Part shown: piece by piece, positions 8,463 to 14,270 of the stretch
Numbering within the stretch: position 1 is the stretch's first letter
Layout of the letters: each line of letters opens with the position of its first letter
Source: Acidovorax sp. Leaf160
GTDB taxonomy: Bacteria > Pseudomonadota > Gammaproteobacteria > Burkholderiales > Burkholderiaceae_C
Length of the DNA stretch: 36,211 nucleotides
Assembly (NCBI RefSeq): GCF_001424265.1
Contig: NZ_LMOV01000017.1
Coordinates: forward strand, 1-36,211
Direction of reading: 5' to 3'
Notes under the pieces: generated by a model
What the model saw: the letters and a program-made list of their open reading frames with translations, nothing else
Told to the model about the DNA's origin: nothing
Databases searched by the model: none
Position numbers and translations under genes: made by a program

Positions 8463-9061
8463 AGCTCGACCTCCGCAGGGGCGATCACGCGCGTGTCGTG
8501 CCCTTCGGTGAGGACGGGCAGGCGCACGGCGGTGGCGCGCCAGCCCTTGTGCTGCAGGGTGCCGGTGAACGGCGGCTGGCCGACCACGTTGCCGGTGACG
8601 CGCACGGCAGCGGCGTCGAAGCCGGCCGGCAGCGTCAGGCGGCTGCCTTCGGCTTCGGCGCGCACGGGTTCCAGGTCGAACGTGTCCTGCAGCACCTTGC
8701 GGGCTCCGCCGTGCAGCAGGCGCGCGGCGCCGCCCACGTCGGCATCGGAATAGGCGCCGATGTCTTCCTGCAGGAAATCGACGAAGCGCGATTCGCGCTG
8801 CAGCAGGGCGAGCAATTGCAGGGCGGCATCGACGTTGGCGGTGGCGCGCACGGGAGCGGGCGCAGGCACGGGGGCCTGCGGCGGTGGCGCCTTCACGGGT
8901 GCAGGGGCGGGAGCGGGCGGCGGCACTTCGCTGGCCAGCGGCGCACCGCTGCGCAGCGCCTGCACGCGCGCGGCCAGGCGGCCGTCGCCCAGCAGGGCGA
9001 AGAAGCTGCCGATGGCCAGGGAAATGCGGGAGAGGAAGGGAAGTTGTGGGAGTTCGTTCAT
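8459..9061 (-). CDS. DUF2760-family protein, first gene of the Hsp70 operon
   Basis: The 200-residue product starts with a hydrophobic stretch (LSRISLAIGSFFALLGD), continues with a Pro/Ala/Val linker (about residues 45-75, APAPVKAPPPQAPV) and ends in a conserved domain with LLALLQRESRFVDFLQEDI, YSDADVGGAARLLHGGARKVL and GTLQHKGWRATAVRLP. This pattern matches DUF2760. No catalytic motif is visible. The family is known next to Hsp70-like genes, and here its stop overlaps the GTG of the Hsp70 gene by 4 nt, so it is probably a partner or adaptor of these ATPases. The frame is open for another 94 codons upstream, but that stretch lacks conservation-like features; the ATG at 9059-9061 gives the usual family start MNELPQLPFLSRI. 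Confidence 0.83.
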   Translation of the reverse strand: MNELPQLPFLSRISLAIGSFFALLGDGRLAARVQALRSGAPLASEVPPPAPAPAPVKAPPPQAPVPAPAPVRATANVDAALQLLALLQRESRFVDFLQEDIGAYSDADVGGAARLLHGGARKVLQDTFDLEPVRAEAEGSRLTLPAGFDAAAVRVTGNVVGQPPFTGTLQHKGWRATAVRLPVLTEGHDTRVIAPAEVEL

Positions 9062-9418
9062 GGCAGAAGAAACGCGCCGGGGCGCAACAGGCGGGTAAAC
9101 CTTGGGCAGATGCCGGGCCGGATGGTCGCTATTGTCTTCAATGCGAAGGCCCTCCGCGAGAAACGGTGGTTTGAGCGGGGCGGGCATGCGGTCATGTGCA
9201 GGCCCGATGCGCACAGGGCGGGCCGGGTCACTGCCCGCTTCGGCCGGACGGCCCTGGCCGCAGGCGGCTGCTGCGCCAGTGGCGGCACCTGCCGTTCCAG
9301 CGGCGGTCGGCACCGGATGCGGTTGCGTTGGGGCGTCGACCACCGCTAGCCGGATTCCGCCATGGACGGCGTGGGCCAGGGCGGAATCGTTGCGCCATTT
9401 TCTTCGTGCCGTGCAGGT
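9062..9418. other. Intergenic region upstream of the DUF2760-Hsp70 operon
   Basis: These 357 bases separate the ArsB-type gene (ending at 9419) from the operon. Both neighbours are on the minus strand, so the operon's promoter should lie here. I see no convincing -10/-35 pair and no sigma-32-like heat-shock promoter. The minus-strand frame is open but Pro/Arg/Ala-rich and unlikely to be coding. Confidence 0.4.
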
Positions 9419-10672
9419 TCAACCGATCATCAACCGCGCGCCGACGGCCAGGATCAGCGCCGGGGGCATGACCCAGATGCCCAACCGGAGAAAGCGGGTG
9501 AAGCTCACGTCGTCCCCTTCGCGCCGAATGGCCGACAGCCACAGAATGGTCGCCAGCGAGCCGGTGATGGAGAGATTGGGCCCCAGGTCCACGCCGATCA
9601 GCATGGCGTCCACCACCACCTGGGGCGGCGGGGCCTGGTGCAGCACGGTGCTGGCGACCAGTCCTGCAGGCAGGTTGTTGACCACGTTGGAGCCCAAGGC
9701 CACGGCGGCGCTGGCCGCGGCAGCGGTGGCCAGCGCGTGGGCCTGCACGCCGCTGGCGAGCCAGCCGGCCAGCGTGTCGATGACGCCCGTGCGGTGCAGC
9801 GCCTCGACCACCACGAACAGCCCGGCGACCAGCGGCAGCACGCTCCAGGAGATGTCCTTGACCACCGGCCACGGGTTGGCACGGTCGCGCAGTAGCACTG
9901 CCGCCGTGGTCAGCAGTCCCATGATGCAGGTCGGCAGACCGAGGTCGATGCCCTGGGCGGACACCGTCATCAGCACGATGGCGGTGACCACCAGCGCGCC
10001 CAGCGCGGTCATGCCGCCTGCGTGCAGGGGGGAGACATCGACACGCGGCTCGCAGCGACCGGCGATCTCGCGCCGCAGTGCGAAGCGCAGGCACGCATAG
10101 GTGCTGCCGATGGCCAGCAGCGAAGGCAGCCCGAAGCTCTTGATCCAGGGCAACAGCGCAGGCACATGCTCGCCGTACATCACCAGGTTGGCCGGGTTGG
10201 AGATGGGCAGCACGAAGCTGGCCGCGTTGGCGATGAAAGCGCAGATGAACAGGTAGGGCAGGGCCGGCGTGCGCGCCTTTCGGGCGGCGGCGAAAACGGC
10301 CGGGGTCAGCACCACGGCGGTGGCATCGTTCGACAGGAAGGTGGTGATGACCGCGCCAATGGCATAGATCAGCGCGAACAACCGCAACTGCGATCCGCCA
10401 GCCAGGTTCACGGCATGGCTGGCCACCCAGTCGAACAGGCCTTCTCGCCGAGCCGTCTCGGACAGCAGCATCATGCCGATGAGGAAAAGATAGACGTCAT
10501 TGCCTTTGGCGATGGCGGCCATGACTTCGCGCAGGGGCATCAGCCCGAGCAGGAAGATGAGTGCTGCGCCCAGGACGGCCCAGATCGCTTCGGGCAGCCG
10601 GAAAGGCCGGATCAGGACGCCCGCGGTGACGGCTGCGGCGATGGCCCAGATGGTGAGGTTGGAGGAGAGCAT
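9419..10672 (-). CDS. ArsB/NhaD-type (ion transporter superfamily) membrane transporter
   Basis: The 417-residue protein is almost entirely hydrophobic, with roughly ten to twelve membrane segments. Diagnostic stretches are FLSNDATAVVLTPAVFAAA, LPISNPANLVMYG, ALGSNVVNNLPAGLVAS and GVDLGPNLSITGSLATILWL, the two half-sites with conserved Asn/Asp/Pro seen in ArsB arsenite pumps and related DASS/NhaD carriers. The closing SAIRREGDDVSFTRFLRLG also resembles ArsB. It probably sits in the inner membrane and exports an oxyanion such as arsenite, but no ArsR, ArsC or ArsA neighbour supports arsenic specificity, so substrate is uncertain. The ATG at 10672 lies inside the 3' end of the CHASE3 gene, suggesting co-transcription from upstream. 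Confidence 0.85.
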   Translation of the reverse strand: MLSSNLTIWAIAAAVTAGVLIRPFRLPEAIWAVLGAALIFLLGLMPLREVMAAIAKGNDVYLFLIGMMLLSETARREGLFDWVASHAVNLAGGSQLRLFALIYAIGAVITTFLSNDATAVVLTPAVFAAARKARTPALPYLFICAFIANAASFVLPISNPANLVMYGEHVPALLPWIKSFGLPSLLAIGSTYACLRFALRREIAGRCEPRVDVSPLHAGGMTALGALVVTAIVLMTVSAQGIDLGLPTCIMGLLTTAAVLLRDRANPWPVVKDISWSVLPLVAGLFVVVEALHRTGVIDTLAGWLASGVQAHALATAAAASAAVALGSNVVNNLPAGLVASTVLHQAPPPQVVVDAMLIGVDLGPNLSITGSLATILWLSAIRREGDDVSFTRFLRLGIWVMPPALILAVGARLMIG

Positions 10673-11376
10673 GGCAGAGGCGGACTGGCGGTGGCCGTGG
10701 GGACGGCGTCGGTTCGGGGTACGGAAAGGGGGGTGGCCGCAGGCATCGCCTGGAAGCGGGCAATCGCTGCCAGCCCGAGACGGGCAAGTATCGATAGTGC
10801 GGTGCTGATCAAGGTGATGGCCAGCAGCCAGCGCTCGGTGGCCTGCGCACGCGCATTGCGTTGATCCAGAAGCACGGATTCGGCATTCCGCATGTCGGCC
10901 AGGATGGCGCGCACGCCGTCCATGGTGCGCCGGCCTTCGTCGCGCAGCACCAGGGCGCGCGCCCGCTCAAGCCCCTGCTTGCGCCGCGCCTGTACCGTGT
11001 CGCGCAGTTCGGTGAGCTTCAACCCGACGGCGGCCTCCAGCGCGTCCACGCGCTGCTGCTGGGCCGGGCTGTCGCTGACCAGGGCGCGCAGGCGGCGGGT
11101 CAAGGGGTCGATCTGTTCAAGCGCGCGGTGGTAGGGGGCGAGGTAACGGTCATCGCCGGTGATGATGTAGCCCCGCTGCCCCGTCTCGGCGTCGATGGTG
11201 TGCACCAGCGTGGACTCGAGCGTGGTCAGCACCTGGTAGGTGTGCTCGATGGAAGCGCGCTGCGACAGCAGCAACTGGTGATAACGAAACGACAACACGC
11301 TGGCGATGGCAATGAGCGCGATGAACGGCGCGGAGCGCAGCAGCGTGCTCAGGTCGATGGCGCCGAGAAGTCGCAT
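10612..11376 (-). CDS. CHASE3-domain membrane protein without an output domain
   Basis: The 254-residue protein has one membrane segment at about residues 12-32, an extracytoplasmic CHASE3 region with the signature IDAETGQRGYIITGDDRYLAP (62-81; conserved TGQRGY..TGD..YL), and a second membrane segment at about 183-207. CHASE3 normally feeds a histidine kinase, GGDEF or adenylate cyclase domain, but only a 45-residue Pro/Ser/Ala-rich tail follows here. The last 61 nt overlap the 5' end of the ArsB-type gene in another frame. The start ATG (11374-11376, MRLLGAIDLS) gives a clean N-terminus. It may be a truncated receptor that has lost its output, or a free-standing sensor acting on a partner. 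Domain call is good; function is unknown. Confidence 0.78.
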   Translation of the reverse strand: MRLLGAIDLSTLLRSAPFIALIAIASVLSFRYHQLLLSQRASIEHTYQVLTTLESTLVHTIDAETGQRGYIITGDDRYLAPYHRALEQIDPLTRRLRALVSDSPAQQQRVDALEAAVGLKLTELRDTVQARRKQGLERARALVLRDEGRRTMDGVRAILADMRNAESVLLDQRNARAQATERWLLAITLISTALSILARLGLAAIARFQAMPAATPLSVPRTDAVPTATASPPLPCSPPTSPSGPSPQPSPRAS

Positions 11377-11692
11377 AGGGCAGGGCTGTCGGCACGGGCG
11401 GTGCGATGGCGGGCAGGATGAGGTGGCGGATCGGTATCGAACACACGCCGGATCGTCGAAGTGTCCGGCACGCTGCACGCGCCTGGGGGGCATGCAGTTG
11501 AGGTGCAGCCAGTATCGCCGTGCCGCCGCTCGTGGCCGTATCGCAAATCGGATTTTATGGGTGTAGTCCGGCGCTTACCCGGAAGACTGGCTTCTTCTCT
11601 CGGCCTGACCTGAACCCGGCAATTACGATCCATTCCGTGATGCATCGCTAGATCGGCATGTACACACCACATCAATCGAAAGGGTCTCGCAT
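11377..11692. other. Divergent intergenic region between CHASE3 gene and CsbD-like gene
   Basis: These 316 bases lie between two divergently transcribed genes and should hold a promoter for each. A moderately AT-rich patch (TCGCAAATCGGATTTTATGG, around 11544-11563) stands out. No clear repeat, RNA gene or paired promoter boxes could be assigned. Confidence 0.35.
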
Positions 11693-11872
11693 ATGAATAC
11701 CGATCAAGTCAAGGGCGCACTCAAGGAAGCTGCTGGCAAGGTTCAAGAAAAGACCGGCGAGCTGATCAACAGCCCTGAGCAACAAGCCAAGGGCATGGCC
11801 AAGCAGGTCGAAGGCGCCACGCAGAAGAACTACGGCGATGCCAAGGAAAACATCAAGGACGCCACGAAGTAA
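11693..11872 (+). CDS. CsbD-like stress protein
   Basis: The 59-residue product begins MNTDQVKGALKEAAGKVQEK, contains KGMAKQVEGATQKNYGDAKE and ends NIKDATK. This Lys/Ala/Glu-rich, Cys-free, helical-repeat pattern (KGxxKExxGKVQEKxG) is the CsbD family, small hydrophilic proteins made under general stress in many bacteria; molecular function is not known. A purine-rich AAAGGG about 9 nt upstream serves as ribosome binding site. A strong rho-independent terminator follows the stop, so it is probably a single-gene transcript. It opens a run of stress-type genes that includes DUF3606 and catalase. Confidence 0.9.
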   Translation: MNTDQVKGALKEAAGKVQEKTGELINSPEQQAKGMAKQVEGATQKNYGDAKENIKDATK

Positions 11873-11941
11873 TTCGTCATCAGCAGACTCGCTGCACCTC
11901 GCCGCCCCAAAGCGGCGCTCCGGCTGCAGCTACCTGCCCGC

Positions 11942-11982
11942 CACGAAGCCCCGTTGCTCGCGCACGGGGCTCGTGTTTTTTT
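11942..11982 (+). terminator. Rho-independent terminator after the CsbD-like gene
   Basis: The arms CACG-A-AGCCCCGT and ACGGGGCT-CGTG pair as a 12-bp stem with one bulged A and a 9-nt loop, followed at once by seven T residues. It lies 69 nt after the stop codon on the same strand. This is the clearest terminator in the window. Confidence 0.9.
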
Positions 11983-12011
11983 GTCCTCGGGTTTTTTGTA
12001 GTGGGTGAGCC

Positions 12012-12092
12012 ATGTCCAGACTCATGACCTTCCTGGCCTGCGCGGGTGTGGTGGCCGCCCTGATCATCGCTTACCGCTACGGCGTTTTCTGA
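12012..12092 (+). CDS. Possible 26-residue single-span membrane peptide
   Basis: An ATG at 12012 opens a short frame reading MSRLMTFLACAGVVAALIIA then YRYGVF and a TGA. It is a basic start, one hydrophobic span of about 17 residues, and a short polar/aromatic tail, the usual design of small bacterial membrane peptides. The upstream GGGTGAG is a weak ribosome binding site. It sits just beyond the CsbD terminator, so it would need its own promoter or read-through, and it is convergent with the cysteine hydrolase gene. No family recognised; coding status is uncertain. Confidence 0.4.
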   Translation: MSRLMTFLACAGVVAALIIAYRYGVF

Positions 12093-12113
12093 GGCCGCCG
12101 CACCTCCCGCGAC

Positions 12114-12728
12114 CTAACTGCTGCGCACACCGGGGCGCACACTGGGGCGCACGCTGCATTTGAAGACATCCCGCAACTGGTCCAGCGCGCGCGACTTGCG
12201 CACGGCGGACTCGGCGGCCGTGCAGTCTTGCGGCACCCATACGTCATACCCTGCCATGCGTGCGTCCGTGGCGGTCAGCAGCACGCACATGTCTGCCGCC
12301 AGGCCGGCAATCACCAGCTTGCGCGTACCCATGGCACTGAGGACGTGCTGCAACGGTGTCGCATGAAAAGCCGAATGCTGGGGTTTCAGAACGGTGAGGT
12401 CGCAAGGTTCCGGAGCCAGCAGCCGTGAGATGTCACCTCGCCGTCCCTTGAGCGCGCAGCACGCTTGCAGGATGTCGCGAAAGTCACTGTGCCAGGTGCC
12501 GTAGTTGTCATTGGCATAGATCACGGCGACACCCTTGCGCGCCAGCCTCTGCTTGAGTCGGGCGGCACGTTGCGCCGCCTCCCATGCGCCGGGCAGCAGG
12601 CTCCGCGCGCCAGGGAAGTTGAGAGGGTTGATGAAATCCACCAGCAGCAGGACTTCGCGGCTTTGCGGCAAGGGAGCGCGCTCCAGCACACCGGTGGGCG
12701 TTGCGTTTGCAGCGACGTCCTGAGTCAT
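12114..12728 (-). CDS. Isochorismatase-like cysteine hydrolase
   Basis: The 204-residue product has the catalytic triad of the isochorismatase-like superfamily: Asp31 in LLLVDFINP, Lys115 in TVLKPQHSAF and Cys148 in GLAADMCVLLTATDA. Spacing and the alternating beta/alpha layout fit the family, whose members hydrolyse nicotinamide, isochorismate, ureido acids or related amides. The substrate cannot be told from sequence. The C-terminus ends in a short repeat (VRPSVRPGVRSS) from a 12-nt duplication. I use the ATG at 12726-12728 rather than an upstream in-frame ATG that adds a Pro-rich leader. It is divergent from the DUF3606 gene across 263 bp. Confidence 0.88.
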   Translation of the reverse strand: MTQDVAANATPTGVLERAPLPQSREVLLLVDFINPLNFPGARSLLPGAWEAAQRAARLKQRLARKGVAVIYANDNYGTWHSDFRDILQACCALKGRRGDISRLLAPEPCDLTVLKPQHSAFHATPLQHVLSAMGTRKLVIAGLAADMCVLLTATDARMAGYDVWVPQDCTAAESAVRKSRALDQLRDVFKCSVRPSVRPGVRSS

Positions 12729-12991
12729 CGGGCAACCGCACCCTGGGGTGGCAGTGGGTGGCGAACGGGGGAGTGCCTGGAGTCCATCCACCGGCTGGCA
12801 GGCTGCGAGAGAGCATGGAGGCGTGACATACGACAGGGGGAGAAATGCGTGGGCCTGAGCGTGCTGGCCTCCCGTCCACCGCTTTTGTAGGCAGCCGCCC
12901 CATCTGCGGGGGGTGGCAGCCGGGCTTGTCCTACGCCTTGCTTTCCGTGGGTCGCCCTACCATGACCCAATAGCCACCTCAGGAGTCCAAC

Positions 12992-13177
12992 GTGTCCGAT
13001 AACCCGGAAAAGACCGCAGAAGATGCTCGGCTCATCAGCCTGGAGCAAGACCACGAAATTCGTGACTGGACGCAGTCATTCGGCTGTACCGAAGCGCAAT
13101 TGCGCGCGGCCGTACAGGCTGTCGGCCACTCGGCAGCCCAGGTCAGGGCCTACCTGGCGCACCGGAGGGCCGCATGA
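12992..13177 (+). CDS. DUF3606-family small protein
   Basis: The 61-residue product has a polar N-terminus followed by ISLEQDHEIRDWTQSFGCTEAQLRAAVQAVG and SAAQVRAYLAHR. The central E/HEIxxWTxxFxCTExQLxxAV pattern is the DUF3606 family, small presumably helical proteins of unknown function. The start is GTG, decided by a clean AGGAG 6 nt upstream. The stop overlaps the next gene's ATG (ATGA), so the two are translationally coupled. A second member lies near 35.6-35.8 kb and shares HEI..WTQ.F.CTE.QLR..V..VG.SA.QVR. A CCTAC-containing motif lies about 55 nt upstream. Confidence 0.83.
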   Translation: MSDNPEKTAEDARLISLEQDHEIRDWTQSFGCTEAQLRAAVQAVGHSAAQVRAYLAHRRAA

Positions 13178-13557
13178 CCGATAAGCCCCCTGTCGACCCA
13201 GCGCCGGACCGTGCGGCCGACGACGGTCACTTCAACCAGTACGGCATGCGCGACGATCCGCGCGGCGTGCTGACATCCCATCCGGAGAACCCCGGCACGG
13301 GCGAGGGTCCGCGCCGCTTCGGCCAGGGTGGCGATGTCTCCACGTACGAGAACCGCGATCTGGACGCCAAGCGGGCGGACGAGCCTCAGGGCCCGATTGC
13401 CCAGGTTTCTTCGGGCGGCTCCGCGCGCGACCTCGGTTTCGACTACGGCGGGGAGCGGCACAAGGACGTGCCTTTGTCGTCCCGCCAGGGGGCGGAGCTG
13501 ATCGGCGAGAAACGCCATCTGGCGTCCGATGAAGGCACGGGATCCTCATCCAAATAG
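13174..13557 (+). CDS. Hydrophilic, probably disordered protein coupled to DUF3606
   Basis: The 127-residue product is rich in Gly, Asp, Pro, Arg and Ser with very few large hydrophobic residues and no Cys. Segments such as HFNQYGMRDDPRGV, ENPGTGEGPRRFGQGGDVST and GGERHKDVPLSSRQGAEL recur without obvious secondary structure, suggesting an intrinsically disordered stress protein of hydrophilin type. I recognise no named family. Its ATG overlaps the DUF3606 stop by 4 nt, so it is almost certainly translated from the same mRNA. It is convergent with the membrane-protein gene 28 nt downstream. Confidence 0.72.
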   Translation: MTDKPPVDPAPDRAADDGHFNQYGMRDDPRGVLTSHPENPGTGEGPRRFGQGGDVSTYENRDLDAKRADEPQGPIAQVSSGGSARDLGFDYGGERHKDVPLSSRQGAELIGEKRHLASDEGTGSSSK

Positions 13558-13585
13558 CGATCCGGCTCGGAGCCGGGGCATGCAG

Positions 13586-14170
13586 TCAGTCCCCGGATTC
13601 TTCAGGACCCGGCTCCGTCGCCGCTGCGGCCGAGCGATGCCAGCGCAGGCATCGCCAGAGCTCTTCCAAGTAGGGCAGGCCGTTGAAAGCCACGCAGGCA
13701 AAGATCAGTGCGGGCCATGCCTCCGCTCGCCACGCCACATCGGCCAGGGCGCGCCTCTCCAGCGTCCACGCGGCGGCTGCGCTGTCCTCCTGCAAAGCGC
13801 TGTCCACCACGGGAATGCTCAGCAGCAGCATTCCCGCCACTGGCAGCACCTCCAGGAAGCTGTGAATCATCTGCTCGCCCGGGGTGACGTCGCGCACCGG
13901 GCAGACCCATCGCAGTTCCATGAAGGTTATCGACTGGTGGGCCAGCCAGAGGCAGAGCAGCAGCACCAGCAGCAATAGCGTCGGCTGGAACAGAGTGCAC
14001 AGCGTGATGGCGGTGCCCATCTGCAGGAGCAGAAGCCAGTGGCATAGCGCTTCGGCAGTGCCACTGGTTTGCTCGATGCGTGTGCGTCGGTGACACCACC
14101 AGTCGGCGAATCCTGCAGCGACCCAAAGGCCGAGGATCACCTGCAAAAGCATGCCGATCACCGGGGACAT
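13586..14170 (-). CDS. Inner-membrane protein of unknown function
   Basis: The 194-residue protein has about four to five hydrophobic segments: MLLQVILGLWVAAGFADWW at the N-terminus, LCHWLLLLQMGTAITLCTLF, LLLLVLLLCLWLAH, FLEVLPVAGMLLLSIPVV, and a weaker WPALIFACVAFNGLPYLEEL. The N-terminal WWCHRRTRIE and the central ELRWVCPVRDVTPGEQMIH are the conserved-looking polar parts. I do not recognise the family. The ATG at 14168-14170 starts directly with the first membrane helix. It lies between the DUF3606 pair (convergent) and the catalase gene (same strand, 100 nt upstream), so co-transcription with catalase is possible. Confidence 0.7.
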   Translation of the reverse strand: MSPVIGMLLQVILGLWVAAGFADWWCHRRTRIEQTSGTAEALCHWLLLLQMGTAITLCTLFQPTLLLLVLLLCLWLAHQSITFMELRWVCPVRDVTPGEQMIHSFLEVLPVAGMLLLSIPVVDSALQEDSAAAAWTLERRALADVAWRAEAWPALIFACVAFNGLPYLEELWRCLRWHRSAAAATEPGPEESGD

Positions 14171-14270
14171 CGCTCGTCCCTTGCCGCCCGCATTCCGACT
14201 TGGCGGTCGATGGCTGTGGAACCACCGGCGGGCAGGGCGGCGACGCCCTCACCGCCGATGGGGCCCTGCG

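Noticed and set aside
6420-8753. Long plus-strand open frame opposite the Hsp70 genes
   Set aside because: Antisense shadow of two well-supported Hsp70 genes; composition is Gly/Ala/Arg-rich with no recognisable motif.
9062-9343. N-terminal extension of the DUF2760 protein
   Set aside because: The frame is open, but the residues are Pro/Ala/Arg-rich and the family normally starts at MNELPQLPFLSRI.
9419-10672. An arsenic-resistance operon
   Set aside because: Only the ArsB-like transporter is present; no ArsR, ArsC, ArsA or ArsH is nearby.
14234-14249. AGGGCG-GCGA-CGCCCT hairpin after the catalase gene as a terminator
   Set aside because: Only 6 bp and no T tract; too weak to list.
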